This document shows positions 8,871 through 16,465 of a stretch of 45,332 bases of DNA, in pieces. How positions within the stretch are numbered: the stretch's first letter is position 1; every line of letters begins with the position of its first letter. Below the pieces are notes generated by a model, which searched no databases, was not told the origin of the DNA, and was given only the letters and a program-made list of their open reading frames with translations. A program made the position numbers and the translations under genes. The DNA lies in NCBI GenBank assembly GCA_050950205.1, contig JBMNHF010000017.1, positions 1 through 45,332 on the forward strand, given 5' to 3'. This DNA comes from WRAV01 sp050950205. Lineage in GTDB: Bacteria; Bacillota; Clostridia; Oscillospirales; Ruminococcaceae.

Positions 8871-8965
8871 ATTACTAAGAGGAATCAATCACATTCTCCC
8901 ATTCGGCCAGAAATTTTCCGCATTTGCTGTGTTGACAGCGCAGAAAGCTGTTTTTGAAAGAGGCC

Positions 8966-9646
8966 CTAACCCTCTAACTTGATTTCATCTTTAAGCTTGG
9001 AGATGAAAGGTGAGCTTTCTCCCAACTGAACATAGGTGTCGGGGATGTTGCCTACGATGATTGTCTGGGCGATGACAAAGCTGGTGGAGCTTTCGCATTT
9101 GATGCGGTATCCGGGGATGACCGCCATCATCTGGACGCTGGTGCCCAGAAATATTTGATGATTGGTTTGATTGATGCCCGCACTGGTAAATTGGGAGTAA
9201 ATGTCGGTTTGCACATATCCGGTGGGGTATATTTTAATTTCTACCAAAGGCCCTCGGCCGGAGGTGATTTCATTTCCCAGCAGGGTGCCCAAGGGAACCC
9301 AAATGGAGGCAGGTCCCATATTTTCCAGGGTTTCCAGCACTGCCTTGGTTACCTGGGCCTTCAGGCGATTGATTTCCATCATATTGGATTGAATGGAGGT
9401 AATGTTGCCATTGCTGCTGTAGGAGAGCTGAACCATATCTCCATAATGAACGCCCTCGCGGGCCAGTTCGGCCAGCACGGCATCGTTGACGGTTTTGGTT
9501 GCAAACACCTTGGCTTGATAGGCGGCAACCCCTTCGATGACCGGACGCAACTGGAGGCCTGTTAATATCAGCAGCGAGGCAAGGAGCAATATGAAAAACC
9601 ATATTCTTCCTCTAACCGAACTGTGGCGGGAAGACCGCCTTTTCAT
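8966..9646 (-). CDS. yunB: Sporulation protein YunB
   Basis: A 226-residue protein with a basic N-terminus, one transmembrane helix (about 15-33) and an extracytoplasmic domain. The segments VNDAVLAELAREGVHY, MMEINRLKAQVT, and VPLGTLLGNEITSGRGP are the YunB family pattern. YunB is known in Bacillus as a sporulation gene product of unclear biochemical role. The ATG at 9646 has GGAGGTGAGGGG immediately upstream. The gene's presence marks the organism as a spore former. It is transcribed toward ligA and divergently from the proline-rich gene at 9836; CATATGAT about 30 bases upstream resembles a sigma-E -10 element, but no convincing -35 is seen. Confidence 0.9.
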   Translation of the reverse strand: MKRRSSRHSSVRGRIWFFILLLASLLILTGLQLRPVIEGVAAYQAKVFATKTVNDAVLAELAREGVHYGDMVQLSYSSNGNITSIQSNMMEINRLKAQVTKAVLETLENMGPASIWVPLGTLLGNEITSGRGPLVEIKIYPTGYVQTDIYSQFTSAGINQTNHQIFLGTSVQMMAVIPGYRIKCESSTSFVIAQTIIVGNIPDTYVQLGESSPFISKLKDEIKLEG

Positions 9647-9762
9647 CCCCTCACCTCCGTTTCTTCTATATCATATGTAAAAGAGGAAAGTTTTGTGTTA
9701 AAAACAGGACAAAATCTCCTGTCTTTTGCAAAAAACCAAAATTCCCCTTTGGCAGGCTTCAC

Positions 9763-9807
9763 ACCTGCTTTGAGGAGACGGCATAGATTGGAGTGTGTCG
9801 AAGACAC
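9763..9807 (+). promoter_or_regulatory. Possible sigma-K-like promoter and small leader hairpin
   Basis: AC (9763-9764), 17 bases, then CATAGATTG (from 9782), which is one base off the Bacillus sigma-K pattern AC-N16/17-CATANNNTA. Just downstream GTGTC-GAA-GACAC (9795-9807) forms a small hairpin before the gene at 9836. Short consensus matches like this arise by chance, so this is only a suggestion that the downstream gene is expressed late in the mother cell. Confidence 0.25.
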
Positions 9808-9835
9808 GTAAATCAACGTGAAAGGATGTACTTAG

Positions 9836-10042
9836 ATGCCCAACCATTACAATTACCGCTTTGGCAGCCCCAACCGGCCCGGTAATCGCCCAAGGCCGGG
9901 GCCGGGACCTCGCCCACCAGGCCCGAGCCATCGTCCACCGCCAGGGCCACCACCGGGTCATCGTCCGCCATGGGCCCCGGGGCCCCCGCCGCCACCTATC
10001 CGCAGACCTTTTTGGTGGTGGTTCCCCTTCTTTTTCCGCTAA
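9836..10042 (+). CDS. Small proline/glycine-rich protein with aromatic C-terminus
   Basis: A 68-residue, very basic protein of unknown function. It starts MPNHYNYRFGSPNRPGNRPR, continues as a run of Pro, Gly, Arg and His (PGPGPRPPGPSHRPPPGPPP), and ends PIRRPFWWWFPFFFR. The ATG has AAAGGATG seven bases upstream and a clear terminator follows the stop by 18 bases, so it looks like a real single-gene unit even though such composition can arise by chance in GC-rich DNA. There is no signal peptide or long hydrophobic helix. Its position beside yunB makes a spore coat or spore surface role conceivable; nothing in the sequence proves it. Confidence 0.68.
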   Translation: MPNHYNYRFGSPNRPGNRPRPGPGPRPPGPSHRPPPGPPPGHRPPWAPGPPPPPIRRPFWWWFPFFFR

Positions 10043-10060
10043 CCCCAGTTCAAAAAAACT

Positions 10061-10084
10061 TCCGCCCTTTTGGGCGGATTTTTT
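10061..10084 (+). terminator. Intrinsic terminator after the proline-rich gene
   Basis: Stem TCCGCCC and GGGCGGA with a four-base TTTT loop, followed by six T residues. It closes the short unit begun at 9836 and insulates the sdpR promoter downstream. Confidence 0.9.
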
Positions 10085-10117
10085 ATGAAGAACTATTTAG
10101 AAAAAATCGAAATAGGA

Positions 10118-10146
10118 TTGACATAGAATATTTGGAATGCTACAAT
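10118..10146 (+). promoter_or_regulatory. sdpR-sdpI promoter
   Basis: TTGACA (10118-10123), exactly 17 bases, then TACAAT (10141-10146): a near-consensus housekeeping promoter. Its -10 box overlaps the palindrome at 10143-10174, so repression by the product of the first gene is the obvious reading. Confidence 0.88.
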
Positions 10147-10174
10147 CTATTTAGATAAACTTCTAAATAGATTG
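10143..10174 (+). promoter_or_regulatory. Palindromic operator, probable SdpR site
   Basis: A perfect 13-bp inverted repeat, CAATCTATTTAGA (10143-10155) and TCTAAATAGATTG (10162-10174), around a six-base spacer. It covers the -10 box and the transcription start and ends 11 bases before the sdpR start codon. A further half-site, CTATTTAGA (10093-10101), lies upstream of the -35 box. ArsR-type repressors bind this kind of AT-rich 12-2-12-like palindrome, so autoregulation is likely. Confidence 0.8.
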
Positions 10175-10185
10175 GGGGCAGCGAT

Positions 10186-10470
10186 GTGGGATTTCCGGAG
10201 ACATTTAAAGCATTGTCAGATCCTGTACGGCGCGAAATTCTTTTGATGCTGCGCGGGGGCAGAATGTCGGCCGGGGATATTGCCGGAAGATTTGACTTTA
10301 GCGGAGCCACCGTTTCTTATCACTTGTCTTTGCTGAAAAAAGCAGGACTGATTTATGAAAGCAAATATAAAAATTACGTATACTATGATTTGAATATTTC
10401 GGTATTGGAAGAACTGATGCTGTGGTTAGCTCAGTTTAAGGAGGCAAAGAATGATGAAAAAATGGAGTAA
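10186..10470 (+). CDS. sdpR: ArsR/SdpR family winged-helix repressor
   Basis: A 94-residue winged-helix protein. The pattern FKALSDPVRREILLML, then SAGDIAGRFDFSGATVSYHLSLLKKAGLI and the wing YKNYVYYDLN is typical of the SdpR group of ArsR-like regulators. It has no metal-binding cysteines. In Bacillus, SdpR represses the sdpRI operon and is captured at the membrane by SdpI when the SDP toxin is present. The start is a GTG at 10186 with GGGGG seven bases before it; an overlapping ATG two bases upstream is in another frame. It overlaps sdpI by 20 bases. Confidence 0.9.
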   Translation: MGFPETFKALSDPVRREILLMLRGGRMSAGDIAGRFDFSGATVSYHLSLLKKAGLIYESKYKNYVYYDLNISVLEELMLWLAQFKEAKNDEKME

Positions 10471-11104
10471 GCATATTCTGTTGCCGGTTCTGATTGCACT
10501 TTTGCCCATGCTGTTTGGCGTGGCTATTTACCATAGACTTCCGCCTCAGCTGCCCACCCACTGGAACTTTTCCGGCGCTGTGGACGGGTATTCCAGCAAG
10601 GCTTTTACGGTGTTTGGTCTGCCCCTGATAATGGCAGGTACCACTCTGCTGGTACCAGTTTTTATCTCCTTGGACCCCAAAAGTGCCAATATGTCCACTG
10701 CCCTGAAAAAACTGGTTGTGTGGAGCTGCCCGGTGCTGAGCCTTGTCCTTACCACCTCCATCCTGTTGATCGGGCTGGGATACAATCTCCCCATCCCTTT
10801 AATTGTGTGCATTCTGGTTGGCATTTTATTTATGATGATTGGAAATTATCTGCCCAAAACCAAGCAGAGCTATACCATGGGCATTCGCCTGCCCTGGACC
10901 CTTCACAGTGAGGAAAACTGGAACCGCACCCACCGCCTGGCCGGAAAGCTCTGGATGATAGGCGGACTTCTCATGATTGTATGTGGCGTTCTCACCCAGT
11001 ACACTCAATCCGGCTTGTTTGCCACCTTCATTTTTGTTGGGATTATGGGCCTAGTATTTATCCCCACCCTTTATTCTTTGTGGTTGTATAAAAAAGGCAT
11101 ATAA
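10451..11104 (+). CDS. sdpI: SdpI family membrane protein
   Basis: A 217-residue integral membrane protein with about six hydrophobic helices. The N-terminal part carries the DUF1648 pattern (YHRLPPQLPTHWNFSGAVDGY) and the C-terminal part the SdpI motif (GNYLPKTKQSYTMGIRLPWTL, HSEENWNRTHRLAGKLW). In Bacillus SdpI gives immunity to the SDP cannibalism toxin and signals to SdpR. AAGGAGG lies in the end of sdpR, and two adjacent ATG codons (10451 and 10454) could serve as start. No sdpABC toxin genes are nearby, so it may protect against toxins of others or have a general envelope role. Confidence 0.9.
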   Translation: MMKKWSKHILLPVLIALLPMLFGVAIYHRLPPQLPTHWNFSGAVDGYSSKAFTVFGLPLIMAGTTLLVPVFISLDPKSANMSTALKKLVVWSCPVLSLVLTTSILLIGLGYNLPIPLIVCILVGILFMMIGNYLPKTKQSYTMGIRLPWTLHSEENWNRTHRLAGKLWMIGGLLMIVCGVLTQYTQSGLFATFIFVGIMGLVFIPTLYSLWLYKKGI

Positions 11105-11107
11105 CAC

Positions 11108-11141
11108 AAAAAGACCATCCGCAAAACGGATGGTCTTTTTT
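11108..11141. terminator. Bidirectional terminator between sdpI and iscU
   Basis: A 14-bp perfect stem, AAAAAGACCATCCG with its complement, loop CAAAA, and T-tracts on both strands. It lies between convergent genes. Confidence 0.9.
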
Positions 11142-11163
11142 GTATGATTAAGCACCGGCAGAA

Positions 11164-11595
11164 TCAATGGAGATGTGCGTGGCAGTGGGTATCCTTAATG
11201 GGTCCTACAATGGGAAGGGGATCAATTCCCAAACGTGTGTAATAATCGGAAATTGCTGCTTTGATGGCCTGCTCCGCCAGCACGGAACAGTGAATCTTTA
11301 CCGGAGGCAAACCGTCCAGTGCTTCTACCACCGCCTTGTTGGTCAGCTTGAGAGCATCTTCCAACGACTTGCCCTTAATCAGCTCGGTAGCCATGGAACT
11401 GGTGGCGATTGCTGCACCGCATCCAAAGGTTTTAAACTTTACGTCAGCAATTTTCCCGTCCTTCACCTTGATGTACATTTTCATGATATCGCCGCAGGCA
11501 GGACTGCCAACTTCGCCGATACCGTCGGCGTCGGCCAATTCGCCCACATTGCGGGGGTTGGAAAAATGATCCAATACCTTATCTGAATATTCCAT
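11164..11595 (-). CDS. iscU: Fe-S cluster scaffold protein IscU/NifU-like
   Basis: A 143-residue scaffold protein. The three cluster-binding cysteines are present: Cys34 (GSPACGD, with Asp36), Cys59 (TFGCGAA) and Cys103 (KIHCSV). It receives sulfur from IscS, encoded just upstream, and builds [2Fe-2S]/[4Fe-4S] clusters. The ATG at 11595 has AAGGAAGG eight bases upstream; a longer in-frame reading is not supported by a binding site. The tail KDTHCHAHLH adds one Cys and four His beyond the usual fold and could bind metal. It is the last gene of an rnhA-iscS-iscU run. Confidence 0.93.
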   Translation of the reverse strand: MEYSDKVLDHFSNPRNVGELADADGIGEVGSPACGDIMKMYIKVKDGKIADVKFKTFGCGAAIATSSMATELIKGKSLEDALKLTNKAVVEALDGLPPVKIHCSVLAEQAIKAAISDYYTRLGIDPLPIVGPIKDTHCHAHLH

Positions 11596-11641
11596 ATTTG
11601 CCTTCCTTTCAATCTTCCAAAGAGTGCTTGCATGGATGCAA

Positions 11642-12841
11642 TCAATTGTTGTATTTATCTTCTCCCTTGACAATGCTCTCCCACAGGGGGGACATGGCCC
11701 GGAGCTGCTCTACCACAGGAGGCAGCACCTTTAGGATGTAATCGATATCCTCTTCCGTTGTCTGGTCGTTGATGGAAAGTCGCAGAGAACCGTGGGCCAC
11801 CTCGTGCACCAGACCGATGGACAACAGCACATGACTGGGGTCCAAAGAGCCGGAGGTACAGGCGCTGCCGGAGGAAGCAGCTACCCCTTTCATGTCCAGC
11901 ATCAACAGAAGACTCTCGCCCTCGATCCCCTCGAAGGAAACATTGACATTGCCGGGCAAGCGCTTTTCTCGATCCCCGTTCAGACGGGTGCGGGGCAGCT
12001 TTATAATCTCATCGATTAACCGGTCCCGCATTTTGCGGGTCTTGGCTGCTCGCTGCTCTATATCCTTGACAGCTTCCTCCACCGCCACTCCAAGTCCCAC
12101 AATGGCGGGGACGTTTTCGGTACCTGCCCGGTGTCCGCCTTCCTGTCCGCCCCCGTCAATCAGGTTGGGGATGCGCACACCCTTGCGAATATACAGAGCA
12201 CCAATCCCTTTTTGTGCATGAATTTTGTGGCCGGACAAAGAGAGCAGGTCGATGTTCTGAGCCACCACGTCAATTTCCACATTGCCCAAGGCCTGAACAG
12301 CGTCGGTGTGGAACAGGACACCCTTGTCCCGGCATATTTTTCCGATTTCAGCAATGGGCTGAATGGTGCCGATTTCGTTGTTGGCATACATAATGGTCAC
12401 CAGAGCGGTGTCTTCCCGGATGGCGGCGGCTACATCCTCGGGTTTTACAATTCCCAGAGGTCCCACCTCCAAATAGGTGGTCTCGATTCCTTCCTTACGA
12501 AGGCTCTGACAAACATGGAGCACGGCGTGATGTTCAAAAGCGGTGGTGACAATATGCTTTTTGCCTTTTTTGGCCAGAGCCTGAACCACTCCCTTGATGG
12601 CCCAGTTATCTGCTTCGCTGCCGCCGGAGGTAAAGTAAATTTCCTCTGGACATGCTCCAATGCCACTGGCTACCTTTTCTCGGGCCAGGCGAATGGCTTT
12701 GGCAGCATCTCTTCCTTTTTGATAGATGCTGGAAGGGTTGCCGTACTCCTCCCTAAAATAAGGCAGCATGGCCTTAAGCACTTCCTCCGACACCGGAGTG
12801 GTGGCTGCGTTGTCGGCATATACAAATCGCTCCATGCTCAT
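11642..12841 (-). CDS. iscS: Cysteine desulfurase IscS/NifS
   Basis: A 399-residue PLP enzyme that takes sulfur from cysteine as a persulfide and passes it to IscU. The N-terminus YADNAATTPVSEEVL and the PLP-binding SLSGHKIHAQKG (Lys206) are clear. The catalytic cysteine is Cys328 in ASSGSACTSG, in the long loop typical of group I (IscS/NifS) enzymes. Two possible ATG starts, 12841 and 12835, have GGAG/AAGGA upstream at workable spacing. It lies 46 bases before iscU and 11 bases after rnhA, so the three genes probably form one operon. Confidence 0.95.
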   Translation of the reverse strand: MSMERFVYADNAATTPVSEEVLKAMLPYFREEYGNPSSIYQKGRDAAKAIRLAREKVASGIGACPEEIYFTSGGSEADNWAIKGVVQALAKKGKKHIVTTAFEHHAVLHVCQSLRKEGIETTYLEVGPLGIVKPEDVAAAIREDTALVTIMYANNEIGTIQPIAEIGKICRDKGVLFHTDAVQALGNVEIDVVAQNIDLLSLSGHKIHAQKGIGALYIRKGVRIPNLIDGGGQEGGHRAGTENVPAIVGLGVAVEEAVKDIEQRAAKTRKMRDRLIDEIIKLPRTRLNGDREKRLPGNVNVSFEGIEGESLLLMLDMKGVAASSGSACTSGSLDPSHVLLSIGLVHEVAHGSLRLSINDQTTEEDIDYILKVLPPVVEQLRAMSPLWESIVKGEDKYNN

Positions 12842-12852
12842 GTCTCCAATCC

Positions 12853-13311
12853 TTACAATTTCTGTGTCTGTATCAGCTTTTTATAACTTTCCACGGCCAT
12901 CTGGTCACACCGTTCATTTTCCGGGTGACCCGCATGACCCCGTACCCAGTGAAAATTCACCTTGTGGATTTTTAGCAGTTCCAGCAGCCGCTTCCACAAA
13001 TCGGCGTTGGGCACCGGCTCGCCTGGTTTTTTCATCCAGTTTTTCCGCTGCCAGTTATACACCCAACCTTTTTCTACACTGTTGACTACATAGGTGGAAT
13101 CGCTGTACAGCTCCACCTGACAGGGCTCCTTCAGGGCGGTCAGCCCTTCCAGCACGGCAGTCAACTCCATCCGATTGTTGGTGGTGTTGGGCTGAGCACC
13201 GCTTAGTTCCCGCTGGTGGGAGCCAAACCGCAAGATAGCCCCCCAACCGCCCGGGCCCGGGTTGCCAGAACAGGCACCGTCGGTATAAAGGTACACCTGC
13301 TTCAAAAACAA
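12853..13311 (-). CDS. rnhA: Ribonuclease HI
   Basis: A 152-residue RNase H1 with all four acidic catalytic residues in place: Asp11 (YTDGACSGNPGPGGWG), Glu49 (NNRMEL), Asp71 (YSDSTYVV) and Asp136 (ERCDQMA), and the loop His in WVRGHAGH. It degrades RNA in RNA-DNA hybrids. The start is a TTG with GGAGGGAG close upstream; a second TTG two codons on is nearly as good. It has its own promoter and probably leads the operon with iscS and iscU. Confidence 0.95.
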   Translation of the reverse strand: MFLKQVYLYTDGACSGNPGPGGWGAILRFGSHQRELSGAQPNTTNNRMELTAVLEGLTALKEPCQVELYSDSTYVVNSVEKGWVYNWQRKNWMKKPGEPVPNADLWKRLLELLKIHKVNFHWVRGHAGHPENERCDQMAVESYKKLIQTQKL

Positions 13312-13346
13312 TCTCCCTCCAGTTTGGTCACTTATGTTACGATCTC

Positions 13347-13375
13347 AGTATATACCATAAATAGCGAATGCGCAA
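13347..13375 (-). promoter_or_regulatory. Promoter of rnhA-iscS-iscU
   Basis: On the reverse strand TTGCGC (13370-13375), 17 bases, then TATACT (13347-13352), about 35 bases upstream of the rnhA start. The -10 box is close to consensus and spacing is ideal. Confidence 0.65.
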
Positions 13376-13507
13376 GAGGGGGAGGGGATTATTTTAAACT
13401 TTATGGTATTTTTACGACATTTGCTTCTATTTATACTGCTTTTACGTGATATTGCCAAAGGCTGCGACAACTTCCGTCCGCCTTTTTGGGTTGCAACATC
13501 ATCTATC

Positions 13508-13545
13508 AAAATAGTATGGCGTATTCCACTATTTTGTGCTAATAT
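13508..13545 (+). promoter_or_regulatory. Extended -10 promoter with overlapping inverted repeat
   Basis: TGCTAATAT (TG at 13537-13538, TAATAT 13540-13545) is an extended -10 box without a good -35. An 8-bp perfect inverted repeat, AAAATAGT (13508-13515) and ACTATTTT (13528-13535), covers the -35 and spacer region and could be a repressor site. It lies about 50 bases upstream of the hydrolase at 13598. The 286-base gap also holds a weak hairpin with AAAGGC/GCCTTT arms (13457-13485). Confidence 0.42.
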
Positions 13546-13597
13546 ATAGAGTACTTAACCACTTTTCGTACTTCACAACTTTGAAAGGAAAGTATGG

Positions 13598-14452
13598 ATG
13601 AAATTTGCTACTTATTTGTTTGAGGAAAAAGAAGCAGTGGGAGCGCTCTCTGGGGATGAGCAACTGATTTATCCGTTGACAGACGCTGCTGATATGCTTA
13701 GCTTGATTTCCACCTATGGCGGAGAGAGCTTTGATGCTCTATCCAAAGGCCAGCCTCTTCCACTGGGAGAGGTCAAGTTGCTGGCACCCATACCCCACCC
13801 CCGCCACGACTTGATTTGTGTGGGCATGAACTATTTGGAGCATGCTCTGGAATCCACCCGTTTCAAAGGAATTGAGTACAAAAAAGCACCCAACCCCCTT
13901 TATTTTTCTAAGCGGGTGGGGCGGTGCACCGCCACCGGGGAGGATATTCCCGCCCATGCCGATATCACCCAAGAGCTGGACTATGAAGCGGAGCTGGCGG
14001 TTGTCATCGGCAAACGCTGCGACCATGTCAGCCCGGAGGACGTGTGGGACTGTGTGTTTGGCTACACCATCCTCAACGATGTCTCCGCCCGGGATATCCA
14101 AAGGGGCCATGGCGGACAGTATTACTTTGGCAAAAGTCTGGAAGGCTTTGCGCCCATGGGACCCTGGATTGTCACCGCTGATGAATTTGGCCCTTCCCCT
14201 CACCTTTCGGTGCGTTGCTGGGTCAATGGGGAGTTGCGCCAAAATAGCAATACCCAGGAGTTTCTCTACGACATTCCATTTTTAATCTCCCAACTTTCCT
14301 CTGGCTTTGTACTGGAACCGGGAGATATCATTGCCACCGGAACTCCTTCCGGTGTGGGAATCGGCTTTCAGCCTCCCAAATTCCTTTCTCCCGGTGATGT
14401 AGTGGAGTGCGAAATCGAAGGAATTGGAAAAATTGTCAACACCGTACGGTGA
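13598..14452 (+). CDS. Fumarylacetoacetate hydrolase family protein
   Basis: A 284-residue protein with the FAH C-terminal fold after a short N-terminal domain. Motifs: PIPHPRHDLICVGMNY at the domain start, QELDYEAELAVVIGK with metal-binding acidic residues, GYTILNDVSARDIQ, GKSLEGFAPMGPWIV, and GDIIATGTPSGVG near the end. Members hydrolyse or decarboxylate beta-diketo acids or act as oxaloacetate tautomerase/hydrolase in catabolism of aromatics; the actual substrate cannot be told. AAAGGAA precedes the ATG. It stands ahead of a GNAT gene and cca with 18-base spacing and probable co-transcription. Confidence 0.9.
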   Translation: MKFATYLFEEKEAVGALSGDEQLIYPLTDAADMLSLISTYGGESFDALSKGQPLPLGEVKLLAPIPHPRHDLICVGMNYLEHALESTRFKGIEYKKAPNPLYFSKRVGRCTATGEDIPAHADITQELDYEAELAVVIGKRCDHVSPEDVWDCVFGYTILNDVSARDIQRGHGGQYYFGKSLEGFAPMGPWIVTADEFGPSPHLSVRCWVNGELRQNSNTQEFLYDIPFLISQLSSGFVLEPGDIIATGTPSGVGIGFQPPKFLSPGDVVECEIEGIGKIVNTVR

Positions 14453-14470
14453 TCGGAAAGGAACAGATGT

Positions 14471-14905
14471 ATGCTCATACGCCTGATGTGCGCTGCTGAT
14501 TATGACAGGATGTACCGCCTTTGGAGCGAAACCGAAGGATTGGGTTTTGGGGAGCTGGACGATTCCCGGGAGGGAATTGAGCGCTTTTTGGCCAGAAATC
14601 CCACCTCCTGTTTTGTAGCGGAAAAGGACGGAGTTCTTTTGGGCACCATTATGAGTGGACAGGATGGTCTGCGCGGTTATATTTATCATGCGGTGGTACA
14701 GCCGGGCAAGCGCCGCCAAGGCATCGGCCGTGCCCTGGTACAGGCCGTTGTGGAGGCCATGAAGCGGGAGGATATCAACCAGCTTGCCTTGGTGGTTTAT
14801 AAAAACAACTTGCCGGGCAATCGGTTTTGGGAGTCCATGGGATTTTTTGCGCGGGAGGATTTAAGCTTTCGCTGTCTTTCCAATGGAATCCACGGCAGCT
14901 ACTAA
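14471..14905 (+). CDS. GNAT family N-acetyltransferase
   Basis: A 144-residue acetyltransferase. The acetyl-CoA binding motif A is VVQPGKRRQGIGRALVQAVV, with the QGIG loop, and the end LVVYKNNLPGNRFWESMGF matches motif B of the family. The N-terminus IRLMCAADYDRMYRLW is a common GNAT opening. The acceptor, a protein N-terminus or small molecule amine, is not determinable. AAAGGAA lies upstream of the ATG. The stop codon directly abuts the cca start, so the two are translationally linked. Confidence 0.88.
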   Translation: MLIRLMCAADYDRMYRLWSETEGLGFGELDDSREGIERFLARNPTSCFVAEKDGVLLGTIMSGQDGLRGYIYHAVVQPGKRRQGIGRALVQAVVEAMKREDINQLALVVYKNNLPGNRFWESMGFFAREDLSFRCLSNGIHGSY

Positions 14906-16258
14906 ATGATGAAGATAACGATTCCCCCTTATGTCCGGCGCTGTATGGAAACCCTGACGGCTTTTGGCTACAGTGCCCATTTGGTAGGGGGCTGCGTGCG
15001 GGACAGTTTGATGGGGCGCCAGCCTTCTGATTGGGACATCTGCACCTCAGCACTGCCTGAGCAGGTCATCGCCGCTTTTCCCAATCACAAAGTGTTGCCC
15101 ACCGGAATAGGACATGGTACTGTCACGTTGATGGAGCAGGGAAATCCCCTTGAAATCACCACGTTGCGACGGGATGGGGATTATCTCAACCATCGGCATC
15201 CCCAAACGGTGGAGTTTACCCGCAGCCTGAAGGAGGATTTGGCCCGCCGGGATTTTACCGTGAACGCCATGGCCTATGCTCCCCACGAGGGATTGACCGA
15301 CCCCTTTGGCGGGGCAGAAGATTTAAAGGCCGGCATTTTGCGCTGCGTGGGCCATCCTCTGCAACGCTTTGATGAGGATGCTTTGCGGATATTGCGCCTT
15401 GTGCGCTTTGCCTCTCAGCTCTCCTTTCAACCGGAACCAGAAACCCTTGCAGCTGCATCTCAGCTTGCCCCACTGCTCCAGAAGGTATCCGGTGAGCGGA
15501 TTTCGGCAGAGCTAAATAGGCTGCTGTTGGGAGAAGATGTTTTTTACGCCCTGTGTCTTGCTGCCGATTACCGGATTCTGGAGGCAATCATCCCGGAAAT
15601 CGCTTTCTGCATTGGAATGGAGCAGGAGGAGTCTTTTCATTCACTGGACAGGCATCTCTTTGCGGCGGTAGCCGCTGCTCCACTCCGGCTGGAAATCCGT
15701 TTGGCGGCGCTGCTTCACGATATTGGAAAGCCAAAGGCATTTGAGCAGAGGCAGGAGGGGAGGGGCGGCTGCGATAATCACGCCGCCATCAGTGCTGCTT
15801 ATGCCGCAGCCATTCTCAAACGACTTCGATATCCCAATCACTTAGCAAAACGGGTGGAGCTTTTAATCCGGCAGCATATGATCCAGCTGCCCGCCCACAA
15901 GGCTTCCCTGCGCCGGCTCTGCGCTGAGTGGGGGTCAGATGTGGTGCAGGATCTCATTGCCGTCAAGGGGGCCAACAGTCTGGCAAAGGCACCCCCCCGG
16001 CCTTGCGAGGTAGAGCAGTGTGATGTGTCTGCAAAGCTGCTGGATGAGATCCTGGCAGCCAAAGACCCCTTGAGTGTGAAGGATTTGGCGGTGGGGGGCA
16101 GGGAACTTTTAGATTTGGGAGTGCCTGGCGGTCCCATGGTGGGGCAGATGCTTCGTTCCCTTTTGGAGTTGGTGCTGGATCGGCCGGAGCGCAACCAAAA
16201 AGAGACACTGCTAAAAGAAGCGGAACATCTTTGGCGCCAATACCAAAACGGTGCATGA
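14906..16258 (+). CDS. cca: CCA-adding tRNA nucleotidyltransferase
   Basis: A 450-residue class II nucleotidyltransferase. Features: LVGGCVRDSLMG, the metal-binding DxD (Asp42, Asp44 in SDWDIC), TLRRDGDY, the RRDFTVNAMAY motif, and FDEDALRILRLVRFASQL. An HD domain (LLHDIGKP, about residue 270) follows, as in many bacterial Cca enzymes with possible phosphohydrolase activity. It adds or repairs the 3' CCA of tRNAs. There is no strong ribosome binding site; the ATG begins right after the GNAT stop codon, which suggests coupled translation. Confidence 0.93.
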   Translation: MMKITIPPYVRRCMETLTAFGYSAHLVGGCVRDSLMGRQPSDWDICTSALPEQVIAAFPNHKVLPTGIGHGTVTLMEQGNPLEITTLRRDGDYLNHRHPQTVEFTRSLKEDLARRDFTVNAMAYAPHEGLTDPFGGAEDLKAGILRCVGHPLQRFDEDALRILRLVRFASQLSFQPEPETLAAASQLAPLLQKVSGERISAELNRLLLGEDVFYALCLAADYRILEAIIPEIAFCIGMEQEESFHSLDRHLFAAVAAAPLRLEIRLAALLHDIGKPKAFEQRQEGRGGCDNHAAISAAYAAAILKRLRYPNHLAKRVELLIRQHMIQLPAHKASLRRLCAEWGSDVVQDLIAVKGANSLAKAPPRPCEVEQCDVSAKLLDEILAAKDPLSVKDLAVGGRELLDLGVPGGPMVGQMLRSLLELVLDRPERNQKETLLKEAEHLWRQYQNGA

Positions 16259-16398
16259 CGCTATTTTGCCTTAGAAAGCAATTGAATCCTATGATGTTGT
16301 TGTATAAACTGGCCTTGCTTTGCCCATTTATCAATTATCCGGTGTAAAAAAGTGGATGATGGCGCAATGACAGAAATTCTATATTGGCAAGAAAGGAC

Positions 16399-16450
16399 CC
16401 ACAGGTGGCGGACCGGACTGGCTGCCGCCGGATACTGACATTCCTTGTGG
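16399..16450 (+). promoter_or_regulatory. Two-tier hairpin in the leader of the AI-2E family gene
   Basis: An outer stem CCACA (16399-16403) with TGTGG (16446-16450) encloses GGCGG (16407-16411) pairing with CCGCC (16425-16429). It ends four bases before the AGGAGG site of the gene at 16466, so folding could affect translation. GGTGGCGGACCG loosely recalls a T-box antiterminator, but the rest of a T-box is missing. No firm promoter is seen in the gap 16259-16465. Confidence 0.35.
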
Positions 16451-16465
16451 AACAGGAGGTTCTTT

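Noticed and set aside
7307..8878. Forward frames opposite ligA
   Set aside because: No recognisable domains or start signals; ligA on the other strand is complete and intact.
16399..16450. T-box riboswitch
   Set aside because: Only a loose GGTGGCGGACCG similarity; no specifier loop, no terminator-antiterminator pair, and the gene is not an amino acid or tRNA gene.
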